Shown here piece by piece: positions 12,666 to 23,851 of a stretch of 64,000 nucleotides of DNA (positions are counted from its first letter, which is position 1; the number at the start of each line of letters is the position of its first letter). The stretch covers positions 53,443 to 117,442 of the forward strand of contig CAJJDN010000007.1 in assembly GCA_905182985.1 (NCBI GenBank), given 5' to 3'. The notes below the pieces were generated by a model. The model had not been told where the DNA came from and did not search any database. It saw only the letters and a program-made list of their open reading frames with translations. The DNA is from Paramecium sonneborni. Taxonomy: Eukaryota > Ciliophora > Oligohymenophorea > Peniculida > Parameciidae. Made by a program: the position numbers and the translations under genes.

Positions 12666-13975
12666 TCATACAATTGATAATCTTGCTTTACCTTTAATCC
12701 ATCTGACAAGTCTTCCATCAGCCCATTCACCTTCTTTTTAAATTCCATTAATGCCTAAATAAACTCCAGTTCCATGTTATTTATTATTTTACCATTCTCC
12801 TTTGTAAAACTATGAAATAAAGAAATGTATTATTACTCTACCATCTGGCCATTCAAAGTGACCTTAACCTTCTTTAACTCCATTATTATAATTCCCTTCA
12901 TATATTCCCTTATTTTCTGGCCAAATAAATTACTATAAATATAATTGAAAATATATAATATACTCCATGTCCATGCATACAATTATTTTTCCAAGATCCT
13001 TAATATATTCTACCATCCTCCCATTAAAATTTACCAATTCCTTCAATATTACCATCAACAAATTATCCAGTATAAACTGACCCATCTGACCATTTAAATA
13101 CACCTTATCCATTTTTTAATCCATTTCTATATTCTCCATCATAAGTAGTTCCATCATGCCAAATTTCCATTCCACGTCCATTTTATACATCATTTTCCCA
13201 TTAACCAACATATTTTAATCCATCAATACTGTAGAATACCCCCTTTCTATGAAGATTTAAATTACTTTTCCAAAAGCCTTATCATTTTTAAATTCTCCTT
13301 CATAAATATTTCCATCGCTATGAACTAATCTACCACGACCATCAAACATATTGAATGCCCAATATCCTTCATAAAAAGTTCCATTTAACCAATATTATTT
13401 ACCACATCCATGTCTAAGACTGAATAATGATTTTTCTTACCCATTTTTCCATTATCCATGATAAATGCTACCGTCATCTAATTAATATATTGGAAAATTA
13501 AATTAATTATCTTCTTCACTGTCATATTTAAAAGTTGTATATAATTACAGAATCTTTCAATTTAAATAAAATGTCATATTACCTTATTCACTCTTATACT
13601 CAAATAATCAGGTACTTTTGCTAATTTCTTCACTTTATATACTTATTAATCTTAATTTTTATGTATTTAAGTTGCTTTCATATCTTGAAAATGGTAGGTG
13701 TCTTTGAAACTTAACTCATTAGAATAATGATTTTATTCTTTATTTAACACTTTCTATTTTTTCAACTTCTTTATAAGGCTTTAGTACCTTTTTCTTACTA
13801 AATATCCTCTTGCACAAGCTTAAATAATATAGCTAGCTATTCTACCTTAAATGAATTGAATTTGTTTATGATATTTAAGATCAAAGTCTGAAATTATAGT
13901 ATTTTGTATTTATGTTTATAAGATGATCTAACAATTCTTATCTTATCCTTAAGAACTAGTGCAACATGATCCCAT
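12666..13975 (-). CDS. IQ-motif plus MORN-repeat protein with acylated-type N-terminus
   Basis: The N-terminus MGSCCTSSQG combines a myristoylation glycine with adjacent cysteines typical of palmitoylation, predicting stable membrane attachment. About 60 residues in is a calmodulin-binding IQ motif (IIQACARGYLVRKRYQ). The C-terminal two thirds are MORN repeats of the YxGxWxxGxxxGxG type (YHGQWKNG, YEGYWAFNMFDGRGRL, YVGQWENDVQNGRG, YDGEYRNGLKNGQG, YQGSWKNNCMHGHG). MORN repeats commonly bind membranes or cytoskeleton. Introns at 13554-13582 (29 nt) and near 13260 (23 nt) both end AAG; the second skips a TAG four bases upstream. It ends RLSIV-TGA. It is likely a Ca2+/calmodulin-responsive cortical or ciliary scaffold (inference). 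Confidence 0.85.
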
Positions 13976-14144
13976 TAAAGTTTTAACTTTCAAAATTATT
14001 TATATTAATAATATATATTCAACAAGTTAAACTCAATTTTCATTACTTGTTCAATTCCTTTCATTTTGATTGTTTCAATACTCTCTAAATCTTAAGGTAA
14101 TATTAAAAATCTTTGAAAATTCAATAATTAAATTAATATAATAT

Positions 14145-14929
14145 ATGAAAAAGCAATTACCAAAAAGTGCTTCTCAAACTGCCATCCGAAAACCTGAGAA
14201 ATCTTAAACTCTAAAAAATCCTGAAAGACATGGAATACCTAGAAATGTTAATTACTATAGCCATTTTTTAGTTGAACCTTATATCACTGAAAAGGATATT
14301 GAATTTGTGCTTTAGTTAAGAAATTTAGATCATGTAGAATCTCTATCATGACATTAGGCAGAAATGAAAGCTAAATTGGCAAGAATTCCAAATCAAACGT
14401 TCTCAAGAGGTGATTAAAAAATAGAGTCTTAGAAAGACAAACACCTCTCTAGGGATGTAAATTATAATGGTAATTCTACACCTGTTCTTCATCTTCTAAA
14501 AGGTAGAATTGGTCCAACTCCTCATTTAAGTTAAGCAGAATTTGAAACTGGTCTAAGATCTTATGCAAAAACTGATAAAAGTCTTCTTGATAAAGAACGT
14601 AATTGGACTACTGTTCCAAAAACGTAACGTAAAGATGTTTTCCCTGAATTTTTACCTAATTATAAAGAAGAGATATAGAAAAAGAAATCTATGAGTATTA
14701 GTGGAGGAAAATTAGCCAAACTTACTTATAATGGTAATATTTTAATTTCATTAATATAGCTTTTGATTCAGATTCAAATTACCCTCCATATTTAATGAAG
14801 TTTAATGAAAAAAATCTTTAAAATGTTAAACATATGTTTATACCTTCAATTAAAATGTCAACGGTTTAGTGGTAAGATGGATTAAGACCTCTAGAGAATA
14901 TTAAAAAAGAAAAAAAGCAAAAAAAATGA
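14145..14929 (+). CDS. Hypothetical basic protein
   Basis: This is an unrecognised 244-residue protein. The ATG at 14145 gives MKKQLPKSASQTAIRKPEK. Introns of 24 nt (removing an in-frame TGA near 14350) and 26 nt (near 14733-14758) make a clean frame of 245 codons with the stop. The protein is basic and Pro/Asn-rich, with short motifs such as GIPRNVNYYSHF, GRIGPTPHLSQAEFETGL and NWTTVPKTQRKDVFPEF, and a Lys-rich tail. There are no membrane segments or coiled coil. Motifs of this spacing occur in axonemal microtubule-binding proteins, but that is only a guess. Confidence 0.7.
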
Positions 14930-15460
14930 TTTTTGAATCTAGTTGAATTTAATGAATAAAATTTTTATTTATCAAAAATTATATTCTAACAATAATTAAT
15001 GTGCTTTTAATAATAGGAAATATATGTACATCATATATTATTATAAGGTGATACTAAAATATATATTAAATAAATACTAAAAGTATATCGCTATTGAAAA
15101 TCTATAAAAATAGTTTTATATAAATATATATCTATAATCATTATAATTTACTTTTAGCTATTAGATATATTTTTATTTCTATTTCTTAAACTAATAAATA
15201 GAGCTAATGAAGTTTAATTTACTATTTAAGGATGTAGAGTTGCTAATTAAGAAAGGATTTGATTTAGAGTTAAATTTCTAATAATTATGGCCATTCTATA
15301 ATAAGTTACAGTTTACTAGCAAAACCTGAAAAAGAGAATAGCTTAAGGTGATATCATGAAACTAAATGGTATCTTTTCTTGAAAAGTTAATTGAGTTTAA
15401 AAATGGATGAGTATAGCTATAAGTCTAAGTAAACTGAATTGATACTATAATTAAATATTT
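14930..15460. other. Intergenic region upstream of the AGC kinase gene
   Basis: An ATG at 15207 opens a short frame (MKFNLLFKDVELLIKKGF) that runs about 50 codons to a TGA, and a second open stretch follows (near 15355-15440). I could not join them with a credible intron, so no gene is called. The rest is A+T-rich. Confidence 0.5.
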
Positions 15461-16719
15461 ATGGGTAATTGTTGTCCAAAAGGTGATACACATTCAGAGA
15501 GAAGCTCTATTGCTAATATTGTAGTTTAGGAAGTAGAGTAAACTAAATTGAAAGTTACCTAATCAATGAATTGTAGTTAAAACTTAGTTGGAAGTAGTAA
15601 TGCGTTGGGAGTATAAAAAGCAAAGTGTTAGGTGAATAGAGATGATTTCATAAAAGTTGATAAATTAGGTTATGTAAGATAATATTGTATAATAAGGGAG
15701 CATTTGGGGTAGTATATAAGGTGAAATAGAAAACGACAAATAAAATATATGCAATGAAGTAGATAGAGAAGGAGAAGATCTTTAAAAATAAGTTATAAAG
15801 TAATACAGTATTGGAAAGGAATGTTTTAAAGTAGAGCAAGCATCCTTTTATAGTTCGATTGAAATATGCATTTCAAACAAATTCTCATATTTATTTTGTA
15901 ATGGAATATATAGCAGGTGGTGAATTCTATAAGATATTGAGTTAAGTAAAGACAGGATTACCAGAAAATGTAGTTAAATTTGTAGCTGCAGAGGTAGTAT
16001 TGGCTCTTGAATACTTAAATACAAAATTAAAAGTGATATATAGAGATTTAAAACCAGAAAACTTATTGTTAACAACAACAGGACATGTAAAATTAACAGA
16101 TTTTGGATTAGCTACTATGAGAAGAGAAAATGGAGAGAAATCATATACTGTAAATTAATAAATATTTAAAAATTGAAAAGGTTGCTGGGACTGCAGAATA
16201 TCTTGCACCAGAAATTGTGAATAAATCAGGACATTCATATGAAGTAGACATTTGGACTTTGGGAATACTTATTTATGAGATGATAAATGGTTTTACACCA
16301 TTTAGAGATTCCAATAATGATTTTAAGATGATATCCTAAAGAATTATTGAAAATTAACCTATATATCCTGAAAAGATGTCATTACAAAGTATAGATTTAA
16401 TTAAATAAATTTTAAAGAGTAATCCTTAAGAACGTCTAGGTGTTAAAGTATAAAATTATATATTAATAATTAGGGAGATGGATATGCTGATTTAAAAAAG
16501 CATTAATTCTTTCATGATATATTTTGGGATTAGTTATCTAATTTAAAAGTAACATCACCTTTGAAAACATTTGCTGAAAGAAATTCTTAGAAAATTAATT
16601 TGATTAGTAAATAACCATAGAATTTTTAAAATACTCCTTGTAATCCCTAAAGTCCAAAACTTAAAATTGATGGAATCACTTTTGATGGAGAAGGTGGTAC
16701 CTTTTCTTCACATTTTTGA
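15461..16719 (+). CDS. AGC-family serine/threonine protein kinase, N-acylated type
   Basis: This kinase phosphorylates Ser/Thr with ATP. The N-terminus MGNCCPKGD is a myristoylation plus double-cysteine palmitoylation pattern, so membrane localisation is likely. All catalytic elements are present: glycine loop LGYGAFGVVY, ATP-lysine in [17 protein letters not shown] catalytic loop, [14 protein letters not shown] activation segment, and [12 protein letters not shown]. The C-terminus has the AGC extension ([19 protein letters not shown]) and ends in FSSHF, like the FxxF hydrophobic tail. Introns are 15674-15696 (23 nt, AAG), 16150-16180 (31 nt, AAG) and a 26-nt TAG intron near 16450, giving exactly 393 codons. 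No cyclic-nucleotide domain is present, so it is neither PKG nor a PKA regulatory fusion. The PKA/S6K-like subgroup is not resolved. Confidence 0.92.
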
Positions 16720-16762
16720 AATTATAAATTAAATAAATGACTTGAACAGCATTAAAATATTA

Positions 16763-17185
16763 TCAATCATCATCTTCAATAGGATAACCTCTAATTTTGC
16801 TCATTGGAATGAATATCTAATTTTTCCATCCATCTTCCAACTTAACCTTTTCAATATCCTAAGGAAAATTGGTTTATATGATTTTTAATTCACAACTATC
16901 TTCCCTTTCAATTAGTCTTAAAGTAACGTTTGAGTATTATTTCCAATTATTGAATTTCCATGTCATTTAGATTTCTTGATTTTCAACCTAATTAGAAATA
17001 AATCATACTAATTTATTAAACACACCCTCAATGCGTCCTTCCATAATTTTATATTACCCTCCTTCCTTTGATTCAACAATAGCAGGTGCTCTTGTGTATT
17101 ACATAATCTCGAATGGATCAAGAAGAGCTTAATAAATGACCTTTGAAGGTACTCCCCAAACAATAGAAAATTCTAATTTATCCAT
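16763..17185 (-). CDS. AHSA1-domain (Hsp90 ATPase activator-like, SRPBCC) protein
   Basis: This is a 133-residue protein resembling a free-standing Aha1 C-terminal domain. Characteristic stretches are SKVIYQALLDPFEIMQYTRAPA, GGQYKIMEGRIEGVF, MTWKFNNW, VTLRLIERED, IIQTNFPQDIEK and LEDGWKNQIFIPM with the family's final GW..N pattern. The family activates Hsp90 ATPase, but single-domain members may have other ligand-binding roles. One 21-nt intron (GTATGATT...TAATTAG) precedes VENQEIQMTW, making 134 codons with the stop. The stop lies 43 bp from the convergent AGC kinase stop. The start MDKLEFSIVWG is the first in-frame ATG. Confidence 0.72.
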
Positions 17186-17224
17186 ATATTAAAATTAATC
17201 TAATTTCTCTATAATACTTCTTTA

Positions 17225-18002
17225 TCAATAATCATTCAAGAGTGTTCCAGAAATCTATATACTATTTAAATAAATATAATTCATTAAACTAAATATTATT
17301 TGATTACCCTTAATTCTCTCTAAAAAACTAGAATTCTAAGACATCAAAAGAAGTCTTTAATCTATTACTCTAATAAACTACAACTTCTTATTGTTTGGAA
17401 TTTATTCCATTATTTGATAACTCAATATTGAAATCTTTTATTTTTTCTTTTCAATCTAGAGCAATAACTCTTTGAATTTCGAGAATAATTTTTAGTAAAC
17501 CCAACTTTAGAATCTAAGATATATTATAAATGATCAAATAGTTGAATGATTTTTATAATGGAATTCACAAGTTATTAATAGTGGTTCTAAATTTTTTATT
17601 TTCCATTTTTTAGATTTATTCAACCATTATAAATTCAGATGAGCTAAATTTGTATGCATTTATTTGATAATTCATAACCAACAAAACTATTTGCAAATGT
17701 TCTATTCTATTCTTTAGGATTAGCGAATGGCATTTTAGATATTAAATTTCTATATTATTTCTTAAAATTACTTATCATTAAACTTACTACATATTTATTA
17801 ACAATATTTGCATCATAAAATTTTTGGTTTCTTTCGTCATCAGTGTTTCTTTTCAGTCTTGAGTCTTGAACACCAAATGATAATAGGATTTATTTGAAAT
17901 TATTTGTTATTCTGATTTTTTTTTAATTTTAGTCATTAATTGAAGTTGCAAGATTAATTCAATATATTATTCAAATAATTTTGTAATCTTTTTGAGAGAC
18001 AT
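17225..18002 (-). CDS. Hypothetical protein, gene structure unresolved
   Basis: Several convincing protein segments lie in different frames on the minus strand. In order they are: a possible start MSLKKITKLFEQYIELIL (ATG 18002); FGVQDSRLKRNTDDERNQKF and YDANIVNKYVVSLM; MPFANPKEQNRTFANSFV; LQWLNKSKKWKIKNLEPLL; and a C-terminal part with NIELSNNGINSKQQEVVVY and FNELYLFKQYIDFWNTLE before TGA at 17225. A 35-nt GTT...TAG intron joins FANSFV to HLNLQW and a 22-nt GTT...AAG intron fits before KIKDFNIEL. Two other frame changes have no convincing splice sites. It is either a gene with unusual introns, a sequence error, or a decaying gene. No domain was recognised. Confidence 0.5.
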
Positions 18003-18205
18003 AAAATAAAAATGTTTAATTTTTATCAATTTCATTAAATATATTTAAGGTTATCCTTAGATTAAAATTTTTCTAAATATATCATAACTATTGATTAAAT
18101 TATACACTTGGTGTGTAATAAGCTCTAATTTTAATAATTACAAAAATAAATTTATGGCATATAGATTTTCTTTTATATTTATTATTACTTAGAATAATAA
18201 TTATT

Positions 18206-19345
18206 ATGATTATAAGAAAAAGAATACATAGTCATCAATTACCTCGACTCAACAAAGTTAATAGATCCAATACTGTTGATCAATATGATTCATTAAAAAG
18301 AAATAATAGTTGTTTCATTCTCTAACTCAACAAAAGATCATAATTGCTAATGTCTTTTTTTAAAGATGCAAAATATGAACAATTAATATAACTATTTAAT
18401 ATTCCTGTAACTAACTATAATTAAGTAGGATGATATAGATATATATGAAATTCAGACAAGCATTTATTTAGAGTATTTAGCCATTATTTTATTCTACCTA
18501 ATCAAACATGATTTAACAGTTTCATTACTCTATAATTACAAATCTAAGTTTATCAAAACTATCATTTTACATCACTAAATATGGATGAAATTTATCAAAC
18601 TTAAAGAAGAACCAATTTAAAAACTTCAATAAATATTATCAACATTAGATTAAATTTCATTCACTATAGTACAATAGTATGCTATTATCTATTATTTTTC
18701 AGCCACATTGATCATTCTCATCTAAGAAATCAGTTACTTGAATATTTTAAACTCAAACAATATCAAAGCAACTTTTCATTATTTTCTTAAATAATAATTA
18801 AAAAAATACTTCCCTATTTAAAAAGTCCTAATTTAGTTTTTAATCATTTACCAATCAATTAAGAATAGTATACTCTTGTCTTAGATATGGATGAAACTTT
18901 AATTTATTATGATGGTGATAAAGTTTACTAGCGTCCATTCTTATTAACTTTCTTAAAACAAATGAGCAAAATCTATGAATTGACACTTTTTACAGCTGCA
19001 TTAGAATCTTATGCAAATAAAATTTTTAATAAACTTACAATCAAATAATACTTTACCTATTTTCTATTTAGATAACACACGAATATTTATAAAGATTTTT
19101 ATGGGAAAGATCTAAGAAAATTAGGAAGGAATTTATCTAAAACCATTATTATTGATAATACTCCTAAATGTTTCAGTTTGTAACCAGAAAATGGAATTTA
19201 AATTTTAACATGGAAAGGAGATCTCTCTGATACAGTACTCTTAATCTTAATTCCAATTTTGAAAGCCATAAGATTTAGTAATAAAGATATACGAATTAAA
19301 TTAAGAGAATATAAAAACTATCCTGGCTTAATTTTTCCTAAATGA
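18206..19345 (+). CDS. FCP/SCP-type (NIF domain) phosphatase
   Basis: This is a HAD-superfamily phosphatase with catalytic motif DMDETLIYY (about 18887), then RPFLLTFLKQM, ELTLFTAALESYANKI, and the third motif TIIIDNTPKCFSLQPENG followed by TWKGDLSDTVLLILIPIL. These match the C-terminal FCP/SCP fold acting on phosphoproteins, often the RNA polymerase II CTD. The ATG at 18206 gives MIIRKRIHSHQL. Introns of 22 nt (GTAACTAACT...GTAG) and 26 nt (ending CAG) leave 364 codons with the stop. It shares the domain but little else with the phosphatase at 3000-4203. Everything from 18539 onward is repeated exactly downstream after an N. Confidence 0.86.
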
Positions 19346-19715
19346 AATTTTATTATCATATTTTATCATTATTAAAAATCTCTGTAAATTTTAACATTAT
19401 CATTTATACTAACACTATATTTTTGTTTTACTGTAAATCTAGATTTTTATAATTAGCATAGTATGTTCCTCTAATTTGATTTCTTTAAAAGTCGATAGGG
19501 TTTTTATGTTGAAAATAATAGCCAATCTGCATATATTAAACTGTAAATGGAATTGCTGTATTATTAAAATTGATTATTTTCACAAAAAATCTTTATGAAA
19601 TCTATATCATATTATTTAATTTAATAAGAAAATCTTATATTCAGTATTATTTGGATAGAAATTCTTAACATTTTTTTTGTAAAATTATTTCAGCAACTTT
19701 AGTAATTGAGATTTC
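18539..19715. repeat. First copy of exact 1,177-bp direct repeat flanking an N
   Basis: Bases 18539-19715 reappear at 19717-20893 with offset 1,178 and no differences that I could see, including the 3' part of the phosphatase gene and its downstream region. The left copy ends and the right copy begins at a single N (19716). Confidence 0.9.
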
Positions 19716-19716
19716 N
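19716..19716. other. Single ambiguous base N (probable assembly gap)
   Basis: This is the only N in the window. It sits exactly between the two identical 1,177-bp copies, which suggests a scaffold join where overlapping contig ends were not merged. Confidence 0.95.
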
Positions 19717-20523
19717 CAAATCTAAGTTTATCAAAACTATCATTTTACATCACTAAATATGGATGAAATTTATCAAACTTAAAGAAGAACCAATTTAAAA
19801 ACTTCAATAAATATTATCAACATTAGATTAAATTTCATTCACTATAGTACAATAGTATGCTATTATCTATTATTTTTCAGCCACATTGATCATTCTCATC
19901 TAAGAAATCAGTTACTTGAATATTTTAAACTCAAACAATATCAAAGCAACTTTTCATTATTTTCTTAAATAATAATTAAAAAAATACTTCCCTATTTAAA
20001 AAGTCCTAATTTAGTTTTTAATCATTTACCAATCAATTAAGAATAGTATACTCTTGTCTTAGATATGGATGAAACTTTAATTTATTATGATGGTGATAAA
20101 GTTTACTAGCGTCCATTCTTATTAACTTTCTTAAAACAAATGAGCAAAATCTATGAATTGACACTTTTTACAGCTGCATTAGAATCTTATGCAAATAAAA
20201 TTTTTAATAAACTTACAATCAAATAATACTTTACCTATTTTCTATTTAGATAACACACGAATATTTATAAAGATTTTTATGGGAAAGATCTAAGAAAATT
20301 AGGAAGGAATTTATCTAAAACCATTATTATTGATAATACTCCTAAATGTTTCAGTTTGTAACCAGAAAATGGAATTTAAATTTTAACATGGAAAGGAGAT
20401 CTCTCTGATACAGTACTCTTAATCTTAATTCCAATTTTGAAAGCCATAAGATTTAGTAATAAAGATATACGAATTAAATTAAGAGAATATAAAAACTATC
20501 CTGGCTTAATTTTTCCTAAATGA
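19717..20523 (+). pseudogene. 5'-truncated duplicate of the FCP/SCP phosphatase gene
   Basis: This carries the same exons as 18539-19345, including the 26-nt intron, DMDETL motif and stop, but lacks the start codon and the first ~105 residues. It is probably not a real second gene but the other side of an unmerged contig overlap. If real, it would be a promoterless fragment. Confidence 0.6.
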
Positions 20524-20893
20524 AATTTTATTATCATATTTTATCATTATTAAAAATCTCTGTAAATTTTAACATTATCATTTATACTAACACTATATTT
20601 TTGTTTTACTGTAAATCTAGATTTTTATAATTAGCATAGTATGTTCCTCTAATTTGATTTCTTTAAAAGTCGATAGGGTTTTTATGTTGAAAATAATAGC
20701 CAATCTGCATATATTAAACTGTAAATGGAATTGCTGTATTATTAAAATTGATTATTTTCACAAAAAATCTTTATGAAATCTATATCATATTATTTAATTT
20801 AATAAGAAAATCTTATATTCAGTATTATTTGGATAGAAATTCTTAACATTTTTTTTGTAAAATTATTTCAGCAACTTTAGTAATTGAGATTTC
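19717..20893. repeat. Second copy of the 1,177-bp direct repeat
   Basis: This is identical to 18539-19715. After 20893 the sequence continues uniquely (TTTTGAATTGCC), whereas the first copy stops at the N. Confidence 0.9.
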
Positions 20894-21160
20894 TTTTGAA
20901 TTGCCTAGTATATTTATAATTGGACTGAAAATTAGAAACATTATCATTAAGATATATAAAAGCATGAATATTATTTCTGATTTGATTAAACATAATGGTT
21001 TAAATTAGATTTGTTTTTTTATACAAAAATATTTATTGTTTATCAAAAATATAAAGTTTAAGTAAATTATAAAAATGATAGGAAGATTTTTGAAATAAAA
21101 AAGAAGAGCGTATTTTCTGTTAAATAAATACTCATAGTAGATGTATAAGTGATATTTAAT
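20524..21160. other. Intergenic region, no gene supported
   Basis: The first 370 bp belong to the repeat. A tiny frame from about 21077 (MIGRFLKQKRRAYFLL) ends within about 25 codons. Otherwise I see only A+T-rich sequence leading to the start at 21161. Confidence 0.55.
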
Positions 21161-22403
21161 ATGATAGAAAATTGTGATATAAAGGAGAAATTAATTAATT
21201 ATTTAGGGTGTAAAAAAAAAGTCTTATTTAAAATACGATAATGTTTGAAAGCATTAAAAAATAAAATTTTTTAATACATATATAAAGGTAGAAAATTTGA
21301 AGATATCATTGAATCTATAAATCGGAAATTAAATAAAATAAATAACAATTAGAATAATTACTAATGCTTCCTTTAGTTCCTATCATAAAGTAGTTTGTAC
21401 AGGAAGGATAATAATTCTTTACAGCAAAGGACATCTTCGATAAGAAATAAAATGAATTAACATAATTAATTTCTTAAGTGACTTAATCATTGGAATAAGT
21501 TGAGTACTTTGATAACATTTAAGAAGACTTATATAGTAATGAACAAAAGCAGATCATAAAGCAATGTAAAGATCTTTTACACTCTAGTGAATAACTATTA
21601 AATTAGTTGCCCTCTAATCTTACCTTGTAATTTATTTGATTCTTATTTTTTAAAGAATAAACGGTTACTTTTACAGTAAGAGTAACAATTATAAGGAACT
21701 TTTATAGTGTTTAGAAGAGTTGAGTAAGATCAATGCTTAAATACATGAATTGGAGATGTAATCCTTAGAAGTATTAAAAACAGTAGTGCTTCCGAATTTT
21801 TCAAGAAAATAATCATTTTAATGTAAATAATGTTGATTATCTATAGCATCTGTCCATTAAATTAATATTGTACTAAAACTTAAAGCACCTAAATTAATTA
21901 AAGAAATATTTGATTAATATCCTCGTCATCTGAAAAGCGAGTTTAATTTTAAATTTCAGATGGAAGATAGTGAATCACATAAAAATGTGTTTCATTTTTA
22001 AAGAAAGGAATTCATAAAACTATAATAGGTGTTAAAAGAAACTAAAATTTATACCTTGTCTAAAAAATAGCATTGTTCTCTTGAAATGAGAAATTCACTT
22101 CAATATTCACATTCTTAGAAAAATACTTTCATTCCTGACACAAAGTTTATCTCATCTGAAATAATTTCAATAGAAAATTTATAATAAGATTAAGATAATA
22201 AGTCAAATATATTAAAATTGTTTATAGTAGTGAATGGTTAGAATGGAATAATAATAATAAGAAACTAAAGGATTACAATGCATGTAGGATTCGGATAAGA
22301 GTGTGAGTTATTGGAGAAGGATCAAATAGTAATTTTACAGGATTCCAATTAAGAGCCATTAGTTTCGTATATAGTTTAGAGGATTATGATTTAATTATTA
22401 TGA
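21161..22403 (+). CDS. Coiled-coil-region protein, function unknown
   Basis: The ATG at 21161 gives MIENCDIKEKLINYLGCKKK. Three introns fit: 35 nt ending CAG (about 21390), 29 nt ending AAG (about 21627), and 24 nt ending TAG (about 21821), leaving 385 codons. Residues ~60-160 are heptad-rich (KDIFDKKQNELTQLISQVTQ, IIKQCKDLLHSSEQLLNQL, LEELSKINAQIHELEMQ). The C-terminal half contains VHQINIVLKLKAPKLIKEIF and a beta-rich-looking tail (VVNGQNGIIIIRNQ, VILQDSNQEPLVSYIV). N-terminal Cys residues are few. No family was recognised. Confidence 0.7.
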
Positions 22404-22472
22404 TTTACTATCTATATGATATATGATTCTTAGAAACTAATAAAATTGATTGAATAATAATAAAAATATTAA

Positions 22473-23212
22473 TCAAAATATGCTTTAAAGATCTGTGTAT
22501 TAGTTATTATTATTATTTAATCCGCCAGAAAATTGCTATTATTATAATTGTTATTATTATGTTTTATCTGGTACTTATTGTTATAAATAACCTGGATTAT
22601 TAGTAATATCATTGAAAATAGGTTATTATTGGAACATGAAAGATTGGTTATTTTATTGAGGATTAACATATAATTAAACCATTTGACCTTCCCAATCAAT
22701 ATTGATTCTAGTAACTCTTGGTGCTTAAGTGTTGATTTGTCTGTATACTCTATCAATTAGTACTTATGGAGGATCATTTTCAATAAGTTCTGGTTCCAAA
22801 TAAGTGTTATAAACATAGTATCCAACCTATTAATACTATAGAATTAATATAAATACTCTAAAGAATTCTTGCTTTCTATATTTAACACTAAGAATTATAG
22901 CACTAGCACCAAATAAATCATCTTTACTAGGAATCAGTTCAAAATTTGGACCAGAACTCATTAAAGTAAATTACATTGTTCCTTATTGTAAAGGAGGCAT
23001 AGAAAATTATTCAAGTACTTGATCATATTTATCACTTGTTGGAGATCCAATATAAATAAGTCTAAAATTTATTAAGCTTTTATTTAATACTTCCATTCTA
23101 TTTCATCATCCAATTATCTCATCACTTCAAATGTGATTTACATTTGAATTGGATTATTAAACAGAGCAGTGTCTTAATCGAAAACTATGTTGGTAATGTT
23201 AATCAAAGCCAT
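22473..23212 (-). CDS. ASF1: Histone H3-H4 chaperone ASF1
   Basis: This is a nuclear chaperone that binds the H3-H4 dimer and hands it to CAF-1 or HIRA in chromatin assembly. Strong family matches span the first ~155 residues: MALINITNIVFDQDTALF, QMQITFEVMRQLDDEIEWK, IYIGSPTSDKYDQVLEQF, MQFTLMSSGPNFELIPSKDD, FGASAIILSVKYRKQEFFRV, GYYVYNTYLEPELIENDPP, and APRVTRINIDWEGQMVQ. One 29-nt intron (TAG) lies after EWK; 237 codons result. The tail is not acidic as in yeast but Q/N-rich (TAA/TAG/CAA glutamines and an N run), a ciliate-style feature. There is no other odd residue in the H3-H4-binding core that I can see. Confidence 0.95.
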
Positions 23213-23599
23213 TTACAAATTTAAATATTAATAAACCCTCGAAATTTTATCTCAAATTTTATCAAACTTTATCAATTATCTGTGTTTATATTTTTCAATC
23301 AAAAAAATTGTTCATTTTTAGTACTAATATTCAAATCTTTTATATATACTCTCTTATAGTATAACATTAATAAATATTATAAATTAAGTAAAATTTTAGT
23401 TGAAACATATATAATAATAATAATTAATTCATTCTATTCTGAAAATATTAAATATTGATTATATGTTTTCTGTATTTGATAATATCAATATCTTATTATC
23501 AATTATATTATATTAGAGAACAATTGAAAAATATTAGTTAAAAATAAAAGAAAGGTTAATATAGATTAAGAAACGGCAGGAAAATATAAGGTAATATTA

Positions 23600-23782
23600 A
23601 TGAGAAAAGTATGTTATAAATCCCATAATTAATAAAAATGTATTTAAAATATAATTAGTATGAAATTAAGAAATGAATATGATAATGATGATAATATACA
23701 GACCTGTTCTGAAAAGAAGTATGTTGTAAAACATTTCCATATTAATGCTGATATATATTAGTTAATTTTTTATATAAAATGA
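23600..23782 (+). CDS. Possible small protein (60 aa)
   Basis: Uninterrupted frame MRKVCYKSHNQQ... with NEYDNDDNIQTCSEKKYVV, in the 640-bp gap (23213-23851) upstream of the Rab gene. It has no motif, no intron, and could be chance. The rest of this gap shows nothing I can support. Confidence 0.25.
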
Positions 23783-23851
23783 TATATATAGAGTAAGTAA
23801 GATAGTGATTGATATAAATTTAAAGATTTAAATAATAAAAATCATAAGGAA

